Below, piece by piece: positions 23,901 through 30,697 of a DNA stretch of 64,000 bases. The position numbers and the translations under genes are program-made. The first letter of the stretch is position 1, and every line of letters begins with the position of its first letter. The notes below the pieces were generated by a model, which saw only the letters and a program-made list of their open reading frames with translations, had not been told where the DNA came from and did no database searches. The DNA is from Mytilus trossulus. Taxonomy: Eukaryota; Mollusca; Bivalvia; Mytilida; Mytilidae. The DNA lies in contig NC_086386.1 in the NCBI RefSeq assembly GCF_036588685.1, positions 7,720,117-7,784,116 of the forward strand, read 5' to 3'.

Positions 23901-26262
23901 TCAGACAGCTTGTTTTTGCATATAAATTGCTTCCAGGTTCAAGCAATACTGATGTTTCTTAATGTAAGGAAATCGAAGGATAACATGTTATTTTTAGCCA
24001 GTTTACTGAGAGAAAAAAATCGGCGACCCTCTCTCTATAGGGGGCCTCCATCGACGCCCCCAAACCCCTGCCTCCCCTGGATTCGGTTAATTTGAAAAAT
24101 CAATTAAGTAGCATAGACCTATCTAAATTTACGGTCTATGTGAACAACATCGCATTAAAAATTAAAAGTGCTATCCCGTTGTTGATAAGTACTATATAGG
24201 TACAGTTAAACGTTCTGGTCAAATAATTTTATCTATATATAGAGAAATTTAGTACAAGTTTTGAATAAATGGGGAGTATCTAGTTCCTTGACTTAATGAT
24301 TTATCAACTAAACAAGAATTGCGTTTATTAAACAAACTGTGGACTATACACATGGAAAGAAGGGGCAAACGGAACATTACCGTTCTAAAAGTGAAAATTT
24401 ACAATCGGGAACGAAAAACAATCTAATTTGTCGGGGTCTTTTAAAAGGGTTTTTCGTTTCCAAGAAGACACTAAGGTTAAAAATCCATCAAACAAAGACA
24501 AAAAAATCAAAGTCAAGTATGTATGAATACAGTGTTAAATAAGCAGCTATATGACTAACAAGGACCTATAATACTAATAGCCGAATTCTTCTAAAGTTAT
24601 TTTTATAAAAATTATAAAAAAAAATATGGTTTACTTGCCAATGAGACATGTAACTGTCCATTAAAGGTTTAAATGACGAAGGTAAACACAATAAAACCCC
24701 AGGAGAAAATATGCATACCGTATAGTCTGCGTTAGAAGGCCCTAACATGAAAAAAACTGTGTTATAAAATTCCAATAAGAAAAACTAACGGCTTAATTTA
24801 TACATATACATTGTTTTTTATATGGGAGGCATTAACTAACAACTTTCACTGATTTACATGCTCATGACTTGGGACAGGCACTGGAAGAATGCGACAGGGT
24901 AAAACATGTTTATGAGCATCCAATTCTTCCCTAACAGTGGAGTTAAAGCAAATAAATATAGTGCTGACTTAAAAATCATTGAACTGTGAAAACTTCTTGA
25001 AGGACACCAACGATTGTTAAATCCGATTGTCACTTTAATCATTTCTTCTATAGCATAAATCCAGTTAACATTATGAGTAAGATTTTATAATCGGCTTATG
25101 ACAACCTGGGTAATAACAATTGTTATATTTAAGTTATACATGTATTGAATTAAATACAAAGCTGTAATATACATTTAAATTTTAGTGACCGGGGATGATT
25201 TAATGTGATGTATAAATTGGTTATATTCGAATTCATTTTAGTTAAATTTTTCAGTACTGCTATTTGTTAGGGACGACATCAAAAGATCAATGTAAGACAA
25301 AAAAATATTTAATTAAAATAGTGTGTGGGTGGGGGTTGAACTGCTGCAAGATGTGGTTATCCGACATGGATTTTTACATATATCTATATAGGTCAATCAA
25401 TTTTTCCCAAATTATGTTAAGAGAGGGGGAAAGGGGGGAGGGGTTCAGTGAAAAATCTATATGAATTAAGTTTTTTATCCTTCATTGAACTTCTGATGTC
25501 GTCCCTTAGGTTGACAATTATAAGATACAGGGAAAATTAAAGGATTTAATACTTTGAATAGATCCACAAATTAATTGACCTTGTGGCTAATGGACAAAAG
25601 TACGAGATTTTGGCAATTAGAGACACAAAAGATCCCGTATCGCTAAACTTTATCAAGTTGCCAAAAAAGGACAATAACTCCTGTTATGACATTTTCTATA
25701 TAAAAAGACAGTAGGTTTTTTTTTTTTATCTGCTGTATCTTTAACGGTATAACATATTGAACATTTTTTTTAGATTTTACCCTGCGTTTTATTTACAGCC
25801 ATGGTGGCCATGTTGATTGGTAAGATGAATCATTGTACGTATTAAAAATGCAGTAACTATATAATTTTGTTTAAGTCTATGTTATGTTCCTGTTGGCCAA
25901 TAAGTTTTAGAGTAGGAGATTGTTGTACAGTTAACGGGAGACGACTGGCACCAATTAGCGACACTATCCCTTTGAACTATTAGTAGATAGTCAAACAAAT
26001 TGAAGGCACAAAAGAAAAAATACAAGAAGAGCATAAAAAGCCGACAAAAGACTTTATGGAAAACTAAAGCAGAATTAAGTAGATTGTATTTACGAGAACA
26101 ATTACTGGTAGGTCAAAATACTGTTCATTGTTGATCGCCTCCTGTTTCGAAAAATGATAACCAGACGAGAACAATTTTATAAGAATAGAAAAACTTATAA
26201 TACTTACCAATTGATTTGACTGTTAATGAAATCCATATAAAAAATACAAAAACGCGAGACAT
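5736..26262 (-). CDS. Gene B: type I membrane protein with Cys/Trp extracellular modules, ten exons, 460 aa
   Basis: Exons in coding order: 26262-26208, 19914-19737, 17729-17626, 16863-16726, 16270-16094, 15248-15136, 14107-13990, 12083-11868, 8070-7984, 5932-5736. All borders are GT-AG, phases agree throughout, and the total of 1383 bp is 461 codons with one stop. Residues 1-18 form a signal peptide (MSRVFVFFIWISL). The ectodomain has Cys at 20, 22, 95, 141, 188, 197, 210, 224, 254 and 273, a W-D-G-T-W-Y core at 28-33, and sequons at N199 and N206. A helix spans about 309-333, followed by KKHKK and an acidic, Pro-rich tail to 460. From memory, the module order resembles the uncharacterised DUF7044, DUF7043 and DUF7042 domains of arthropod and mollusc proteins; this needs a profile search. 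Function unknown; a surface receptor or adhesion role is inference. It is divergent to paralogue C. Confidence 0.85.
7228..7310 (-). repeat. Dispersed repeat (GCCAGACGCGCG family), degenerate
   Basis: 'tgagcgttccaatgaaggtaaatc' and 'aagtgcttcgggcgcaagaca' match the minus-orientation copy at 2460. It lies in the last intron of gene B. Confidence 0.5.
7984..8070 (-). CDS. Gene B exon 9 (cytoplasmic tail)
   Basis: 87 bp; acceptor gtttcacaag, donor TCCG|gtaaag. It codes residues 367-396, acidic with two tyrosines (T-E-Y-S-L-Y-I). These do not form a canonical ITIM or ITAM. Confidence 0.78.
8879..11277. mobile_element. 2.4-kb DNA transposon with ~106-bp terminal inverted repeats
   Basis: The left end (8879-8984) and the inverted right end (11173-11277) agree except for three substitutions and one indel. 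Both begin CACGGGTGTCATTCGG. ATCAA flanks the element on both sides (8874-8878 and 11278-11282), a 5-bp target duplication. Copies of GATCGTGAAAG sit at 8910, 8952, 8974, 9354 and 9386, and in inverse at about 10774 and 11173, as expected for subterminal transposase sites. No transposase-sized ORF is inside, so it is non-autonomous. The superfamily is not assigned: a 5-bp duplication and CAC ends occur in Transib, but no other Transib mark was seen. It lies in the intron between exons 9 and 8 of gene B. Confidence 0.9.
11868..12083 (-). CDS. Gene B exon 8 (transmembrane helix)
   Basis: 216 bp, phase 1 in and out. It codes a short Ser/Thr stalk, the helix at about 309-333 (IIPIIAAVMAILLILAIVFL) and a Lys-rich cytoplasmic start. 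Confidence 0.88.
12500..12705 (+). repeat. Dispersed mussel repeat (GGCTCACACCGAA subtype)
   Basis: 'gctgtggtatgagtgccaat', 'ggctcacaccgaatagtaag', 'ctataaagggccacaaaa' and 'ctagtgtaaa' match the element nested in the LINE at 37140..37318. It lies in gene B intron 7. Confidence 0.75.
13342..13560. repeat. Three-copy tandem repeat, ~73-bp unit, gene B intron 7
   Basis: Units begin with 'cagctaac', 'cagcaaaa' and 'cagctaaa' at 13342, 13416 and 13488. Each holds 'ctgttactgtaataaat' or a close variant, then 'atgacagaaaacaaaac'-like sequence. Confidence 0.8.
13990..14107 (-). CDS. Gene B exon 7 (membrane-proximal, Thr-rich)
   Basis: 118 bp; acceptor ttaatag, donor CTTATT|gtaagt. It codes residues 256-295, including N-P-G-G-C and a Thr-rich run. 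Gene C has D-P-G-S-C and the same G-Q-T-S phrase at this place. Confidence 0.86.
14744..15090 (+). repeat. Dispersed repeat with retroelement-like 3' sequence
   Basis: 'gtcttatatttaatgcgttt'-type wording: 'tcttatatttaatgcgtttccc', 'agtttgttaccccgattttg' and 'aacagcggtaaactactgtt' recur at 17930..18190 and 50930..51075. It is a common mussel repeat, probably the tail of a retroelement. The short ORFs it carries (14744, 14901) are repeat-derived. Confidence 0.6.
15136..15248 (-). CDS. Gene B exon 6
   Basis: 113 bp; acceptor tttcatag, donor TGTATG|gtaagt, ending in phase 0. It codes residues 218-255, with C224 and C254 and the S-G-D-T-Y-Y-V stretch that gene C keeps as S-G-S-T-Y-Y-I. Confidence 0.86.
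15330..15490 (+). repeat. Dispersed repeat (GTCAGGAGTATGGCAG family)
   Basis: 'gtgaggttaag...gtcaggagtatggcagttgt' with 'cacttgctctgagttttatt' recurs, diverged, at 19050..19200 ('gagaggttaagctagttgaa', 'agtcaagaatatgacagtat'). Gene B introns. Confidence 0.5.
16030..16081. repeat. Duplicated exon 5 donor segment (gene B)
   Basis: The 46-49 bp just inside the intron after exon 5 copy the exon end and donor: 'atcatatttaccagagaaca' followed by 'agacttgagtacaacata' beside the real 'atcatacttaccagagaata' followed by 'aaacttgagtactacata'. Read on the minus strand both end C-T-Q-V-L-F-S-G. The copied donor has the weaker form gtaaat. Confidence 0.85.
16094..16270 (-). CDS. Gene B exon 5 (F-P-T-P..G-N-F-Y-Y module)
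   Basis: 177 bp; acceptor tattttacag, donor TCTCTG|gtaagt. It codes residues 159-218 with three Cys (188, 197, 210), and matches gene C exon 5 (P-N-P-F-L-G-I-Y-N-Y and D-G-C-T-D). Confidence 0.87.
16385..16715. repeat. Decayed tandem array made from the exon 4 donor side (gene B)
   Basis: The clearest copy (16652-16715) repeats 'cgtggaattcctctgtaact' and 'ggaggtgt', 67 bp from the real exon end at 16741. Older copies are centred near 16619, 16551 and 16485 ('catgaaattcctctta'), with a faint one near 16410. Each keeps a 'ttacct'-like donor context (16400, 16482, 16610, 16722). On the minus strand the best copy still reads P-S-T-P-P-V-T-E-E-F-H-V-M. The array occupies the start of intron 4. 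Confidence 0.7.
16726..16863 (-). CDS. Gene B exon 4
   Basis: 138 bp; acceptor ttcttacag, donor AATCAG|gtaatc. It codes residues 113-159 (C141). Its donor-side end has been copied several times into the following intron, see 16385..16715. Confidence 0.85.
17100..17492. mobile_element. ~390-bp MITE in gene B intron 3
   Basis: The ends AAGGATGTCTGC and GCGAACATCCTT are imperfect inverted repeats. The interior ('ggaatcctctggttttatcc', 'cattttcccgcc') is shared with 34865..35112. No ORF. Confidence 0.6.
17626..17729 (-). CDS. Gene B exon 3
   Basis: 104 bp, the same length and phases as gene C exon 3. It codes residues 78-113 with C95 and a Tyr-rich end (D-Y-S-Y-Y-Y-Y-L-Y-S). Confidence 0.83.
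17930..18190 (+). repeat. Dispersed repeat, diverged copy of the 14744 family
   Basis: 'gtatgtcagttgttatc', 'gtttccctcacttttggttt', 'gtaacccggatttg' and 'aatagcggtatactattatt' match the copies at 14744 and 50930. Gene B intron 2. Confidence 0.55.
19737..19914 (-). CDS. Gene B exon 2 (first Cys/Trp module)
   Basis: 178 bp; acceptor tttaacag, donor TTTAA|gtaagt. It codes residues 19-78, including C-T-C, the W-D-G-T-W-Y-D-S-Y core and G-W-T-L. The core is shared almost word for word with gene C (W-D-G-Q-W-Y-D-S-Y and G-W-T-L-S). Confidence 0.88.
19950..20078. repeat. 63-bp tandem duplication just upstream of gene B exon 2
   Basis: 'tgacaccaacgttgtacgtc' to 'ctaaacaactctcatttggt' occurs twice, starting at 19953 and 20016, with only two or three differences. 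It starts about 35 bp from the exon 2 acceptor. Confidence 0.92.
20468..20850 (+). repeat. Dispersed mussel repeat (ACCGTACGGCCTTCAACAATG family), long copy
   Basis: 'gtggtatgattggcaatg', 'caaccgtacggccttcaaca', 'aaaaggccccgatatgataa', 'gactttgggcaggcac', 'gggtttaacatgctt' and 'cagttgaaaagggctcaact' follow in the usual order for this family. It lies in gene B intron 1. No coding potential. Confidence 0.75.
21225..22790 (+). mobile_element. 5'-truncated LINE (non-LTR retrotransposon), gene B intron 1
   Basis: From about 21245 the plus strand reads a reverse-transcriptase core: G-V-R-Q-G-E-Y-L-S-P-S-L-F-S-I-F-L-N-D-L, then L-L-Y-A-D-D-T-V-I-F at about 21443 (catalytic YADD). The frame breaks near 21560, then an open stretch at 21633-22529 covers the thumb and C-terminal part (L-Y-G-A-E-V-W-G-C, Y-G-E-L-G-R-T-P). 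The 3' end is a short stem (gcctcatgtgaggc), 'aaaataaaaagttt' and an A-run near 22775. The 5' half is missing, so this is a dead copy in the direction opposite to gene B. Confidence 0.9.
23023..24079. mobile_element. Probable non-autonomous DNA element, CAGGGGAGGCA ends
   Basis: CAGGGGAGGCA at 23023 is mirrored by TGCCTCCCCTG ending at 24079, a hAT-like terminus. Inside, about 95 bp near 23710-23810 recur at 23925-24025 ('taaggaaatcgaaggaaaac' and 'taaggaaatcgaaggataac'). Flanking 8-mers do not match, so the borders are tentative. Confidence 0.5.
24618..25060 (+). repeat. Dispersed mussel repeat, degraded long copy
   Basis: 'atggtttacttgccaatgag', 'gcataccgtatagtctgcgt', 'gaaggccctaacatgaaaa' and 'tgacttgggacaggcactgg' follow the order of the copy at 20468. 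Confidence 0.7.
25270..25505. mobile_element. 236-bp MITE in gene B intron 1
   Basis: The left end GGGACGACATCAAAAGATCA is the inverse of the right end TGAACTTCTGATGTCGTCCC, with two mismatches over about 20 bp. The interior contains a G-rich stretch (gagagggggaaaggggggag). No ORF. Confidence 0.8.
26208..26262 (-). CDS. Gene B exon 1 (signal peptide)
   Basis: ATG at 26262-26260 opens a 55-bp exon coding a hydrophobic leader, then a donor reading ATTG|gtaagt. It ends in phase 1, exactly like the 55-bp exon 1 of gene C, which supports this start. Confidence 0.82.
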
Positions 26263-27661
26263 TGCGTGTTAAGCTGTCCAATGTATATAACCAATATTAC
26301 TGAAAACGGTTGAAAACTCGACGAGTCACAGAATTGTTTATTTATCTGTCATAATACCATGCCTAAATCATATTGGCATCAATCATATATCGTGCCCGAT
26401 CTGTCCTGACGTCGGGTGGCTATAGTTACAATAGTGTATTGAACGAGTTAATCAGGATTAACGAAAGAAATCCAAATCTCTGTTAATATTTAAGATTTAA
26501 ATTGTACATGTGCTTTAATAATTCATATGTGAAACTTTATCCCTAGACTGATTGATACACATGTTTTTAAACTCATGCACTCTTAATCTTTATTGCAGTC
26601 TGTACCTTCGTAATTGAATGTAATTTGATTTTAAATATCAAAATCATACATTGTCATTTAAAGGATTAATAAGACTAATATATTTTGTAATTGTATACTA
26701 GAGACGTATGTGACAATGTGTGTTCTTATCTGTTTAATTTAATTGTATTCCAATGCAACTGAGAGTGTTTAAAATTATTGCATAATTTTTAGGAAAAGTA
26801 AAACCATAGCAGAGAGAAATCATTGAAACCGTACAATACCAGTTGTCATTAAAGATATATCATTGTAGGAATGTTTTGTGCATTTTAAATGTATTTTTTT
26901 CAAATATCAATAAGTGAATTATGGTGTTACGTTGTTCACATCGTCCTACGTGTATATATAAACGAGTCTAAATTGAAAACTACGTTTAGACCTATGATTG
27001 CGTTGGAAAAAACCCGCAATTTTTCATGATATGCGTGCATGTAAAACATATTTCGTTGTAGAAGGGTCTAAAAACAGCACGAACAACATTTTCCAAAAGA
27101 CCAAAAAAGTGAAAAAAGTAACTATATTTAAACAAAACGCATCTTTACTGACAGGTCGAACAACTGATGTTCTTTAACCCTGCTGACTGCCATTGGCGAT
27201 TGCCAAATAAAATTGATCACAAGATGTAGCAAAATGGATCTTAATATAAATTTTATACTAAACAGAAAAAAAAATTAACGTGTGGCCACGATGATATGCC
27301 ACAAACATACGGTGTCAATATTTTTTAGTACATCAGATCCGGATTTCGACAATAAATGTCTCTTCAGTGATGTTAGGGATTGAACCGGTATAAGGAAGGC
27401 CATATAAAAAGTACCCTAATTTTTATATCCTGAGAGTCAATATAGGATGAACGGGTCATATCACCTGGAGGGAAAATATGATACAAGCCCGATATATACA
27501 AAAACGAATATATATATATATATATACAAAAACAAGTCTAAATTGAAAACTAGTACGTTCAAACCTATATATATATAGTCACTAATCTACACTGTTCTGC
27601 TGGGTAAATGTATATTTTGCATTGAAAAAGGTTATCCGCAGATCAATTTCTATTTCTCAAA

Positions 27662-28010
27662 AAAATTGAGAACGGAAATGGGGAATATGCCAAAGAGACA
27701 ACAATCCGATTAAAGAGTAGAAAACAGCCGAAGGCTACTAATGTGTCTTCAATGCCGCGAGAAAATTTTCGCACCGGAGGTGGTCCTCAGTTGGCCTCTA
27801 AATACAATTGTGTACTTATGTCTAGTTCAGTGGTAATGGACGTTACACTAAACTTAAAGACATATTTAAATGAAATTAAAATTAAAATCTAATTCAGGAC
27901 TAACACATCACACATGCCAGATGGACTTGGGATAGACGCAAAATTGTGGCAGGGTGAAACATGTACATGGAAGTCATTTAAACAGTCAAGTTAATATTAA
28001 AAATATCTGA
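27662..28010 (+). repeat. Dispersed mussel repeat (GGGGAATGTGTCAAAGAGACAAC family)
   Basis: 'aacggaaatggggaatatgc', 'caaagagacaacaatccg', 'aacagccgaaggctac', 'gtcttcaatgccgcga' and 'gcaccggaggtggtcctcag'. A shorter copy is at 53360..53420, and an inverted one at 45005..45112. Confidence 0.75.
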
Positions 28011-28021
28011 ACCCACGTTTC

Positions 28022-29551
28022 TACGGGGCGCCGAATGGGACTCTTGTGGTTTTGTACAAAATTCAATTCTGTCATAACAAAATCATTTTTGTCTTACAAA
28101 ACTATGTGCTACAGACTTGTTTTGTGAGAACTTCAATTTTGTGATGACAAAATTCATTTGTGTAGACAAAATTCATTTTTGTAGACAAAATTCATATTTG
28201 TCATGACAAAAGTCAATTTTGTCTTAAAGGTATGCAAATATAAACATATTTGCATACAGAATTGACTTTTGTTACCTGATATGGAAATTAAATCACAAAA
28301 GTCAATTGTGTACGGTAAGATTCAATTTTGTGAGACAAAATTGACTTTTGTGAAACAAAATTAACTTTTGTGAGACAAAATTGACTTTTGTGAGACAAAA
28401 TTGACTTTTGTGAGACAAAATTGACTTTTGTGAGACAAAATTGACTTTTGTGAGACAAAATTCAATTTTATCATTTTTGTTGAGACAAAATTCAATTTTG
28501 TCATTTTTGTTGAGACAAAAGTCAATTTTGTTAATTTTGTTGAGACAAAAGTCAATTTTGTAAATTTTGTTGAGACAAAAGTCAATTTTGTTAATTTTGT
28601 TGAGACAAAAGTCAATTTTGTCAATTTTGTTGAGACAAAAGTCAATTTTGTCAATTTTGTTGAGACAAAAGTCAATTTTGTGACGACAAAATTCATTTTT
28701 GTGATGACAAAATTCAATTTTGTAACAACAAAATTGACTTTTATGAGACAAAATTGACTTTCGTGAGACAAAATTGACTTTCGTGAGACAAAAATCAATT
28801 TTGTTGAGACAAAATTCAATTTTGTTAATTTTGTTGAGACAAAATTCAATTTTGTTAATTTTGTTGAGACAAAATTCAATTTTGTTGAGACAAAATTCAA
28901 TTTTGTCAATTTTGTTGAGACAAAATTCAATTTTGTCAATTTTGTTGAGACAAAATTCAATTTTGTCAATTTTGTTGAGACAAAATTCAATTTTGTTAAT
29001 TTTGTTGAGACAAAATTCAATTTTGTCAATTTTGTTGAGACAAAATTCAATTTTGTCTATTTTGTTGAGACAAAAGTCAATTTTGTCAATTTTGTCTCAC
29101 AAAAGTCAATTTTGTGTAACAAAAGTCAATTTTGTGTAACAAAAGTAATTTTTGTGTAACAAAAGTCAATTTTGTGTAACAAAAGTCAATTTTGTGTAAC
29201 AAAAGTCAATTTTGTGTAACAAAAGTCAATTTTGTGTAACAAAAGTCGATTTTGTATGCAAATTAGTTCACAGAAACCAAACTAAACTAATTTAAATACA
29301 AAATTGACTTTTGTCGCTCAATTTTCAAATTAGGTAACAAAAGTCAAGTCTTTGTAACAAAAATGAATTTTGTCATGACAAAAGTGACTTTTGTCCGCTG
29401 ATAGATAATTTTGTATGACAAAATTTCAAATTTGTAGTATGATACAAATTTTGTTAAACTGAACTCATTTTTGTTGAACAAAAGTCACTTTTGTCCGTAC
29501 AAAATTGAATTTTGAGTACAAAACCACAAGAGTCCCATTCGGCGCCCCGTA
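28022..29551. mobile_element. Foldback-type element with 36-bp TIRs and a quasi-palindromic tandem core
   Basis: The left end TACGGGGCGCCGAATGGGAC and the next 16 bases are the perfect reverse complement of the right end. CGTTTC flanks both sides (28016-28021 and 29552-29557), a 6-bp target duplication. Almost all of the interior is made of self-complementary words such as 'acaaaattcaattttgt' and 'caaaattgacttttgtgag'. The left part (28322-28450) uses 20-bp 'tgagacaaaattgacttttg' units, the middle 30-bp units with 'ttttgttgagacaaaattca', and the right part (29096-29250) 20-bp 'aacaaaagtcaattttgtgt' units that pair with the left. It can fold into one long hairpin or many small ones. Frames on both strands stay open only because the units are 30 bp. 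No transposase. Confidence 0.92.
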
Positions 29552-30642
29552 CGTTTCCCTTAGGATCATTTATCATGACCAAATAACCGCGGATAAAAAT
29601 ACAAGGTGGATTTAAATTACTCTAATGGTTGATAGAAATAAAATAGTTGGCCACAATTACTCATAAACTTACTATACATTGTAAAAGGGTAATAATAGGG
29701 AAATTACCAAATTGAATTACATTCCCAAAAACATACTCATTCGGTTTTAAGTGTAGAATTAATACAATCATTACAGTATATGTATCATGGAAACGGCATA
29801 CTTATATCTTATGTATATTCGGATTCTCGTGTAGGAGAAAAATTGAACAACATATTTAATCCCGACACATTCTCCTTAGGCTATCCAGTTTAAGAAACTT
29901 TAATTCAGTTGTTGCCGTTGGTTTGTCCGACAAAAATATTATTAAAATATGCCGTTGTTTTCTTCTTTGAATTGTTGCATATTTTGTTAATTTGGTTCTG
30001 TTATAGCTGACCTTACGTTATGAATTGTTCATATTGTTTTAGCATATAATTGCTTATTTACGTCATTTGAACTACTAGTATATTGGACATTTCCTTATCA
30101 TTATATAGACCAGAAAGACTACGCAAAATATATATTTTATAACATTGTCTTGATGTATCGCATTTATTTATATTGTGATTCATTATCGACTTTTTATTTG
30201 AGTACGAAAAATAAAATGCAAAAAAGTAAAAATTGTCATGTTCTTTTAAAAATGAAAGTTATTCATGATCGTTCATAATGAACGTAATTGTATACCATTA
30301 TTTACGTTTAGTCGAAATCTGTAAGTTGATATCATAACTAAAGAAATCAATAGTCAATGAACAATTTAAAAGATGTGTATCATTAACAATTTAAATCAAC
30401 CAAAAAAATTAACACTGATTTTTCAACAAAGGTTAATGTTATGTTATTTATTTACTTGTTGTGTTTTTGGAAACAAGTGCACACAGTTTTCTTATGAAAT
30501 TCTAACATTAAAAATTTATACTTTTTGGGTGACTTTAACCACCCGAATTGCAGAGAGAATAATTGTTATTGAAAATTATATTCAAATTTCGGCAATAATG
30601 TTGATAAGTTAATCATAGTTCTTGTATAACTGGTTAAAACAA

Positions 30643-30697
30643 ATGGAGTTCTTTATAAAGCTTGTAGTGTTTTTAGGAATTTTCATTAGAATTTCCG
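30643..30697 (+). CDS. Gene C exon 1 (signal peptide)
   Basis: ATG in the context aaacaaATGG opens a 55-bp exon with donor TTTCCG|gtatgt. Length and phase equal gene B exon 1. Confidence 0.78.

Larger units (their letters stand above)
26263..30642. promoter_or_regulatory. Divergent spacer between genes B and C (head-to-head)
   Basis: The start codons of B (leftward) and C (rightward) are 4.4 kb apart, so this stretch must hold both promoters and any 5' untranslated exons. Neither start has a convincing TATA box at the usual distance. The outer parts are plain AT-rich DNA with a TA run at 27507-27530; the middle holds a dispersed repeat (27662-28010) and a 1.5-kb foldback element (28022-29551). 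A shared promoter is possible but not shown. Confidence 0.5.

Noticed and set aside
26263..26300. TATA-like 'ttatatacat' just upstream of the gene B start codon
   Set aside because: Only about 20 bp from the ATG, too close to serve as a TATA box for a transcript with a normal leader.
28302..29139. Long repetitive ORFs on both strands (repeats such as STKLTKLNFV and RQNSILLILL)
   Set aside because: They result from the 20/30-bp palindromic units of the foldback element; the same DNA is open on both strands, there is no start context and no protein-like composition.
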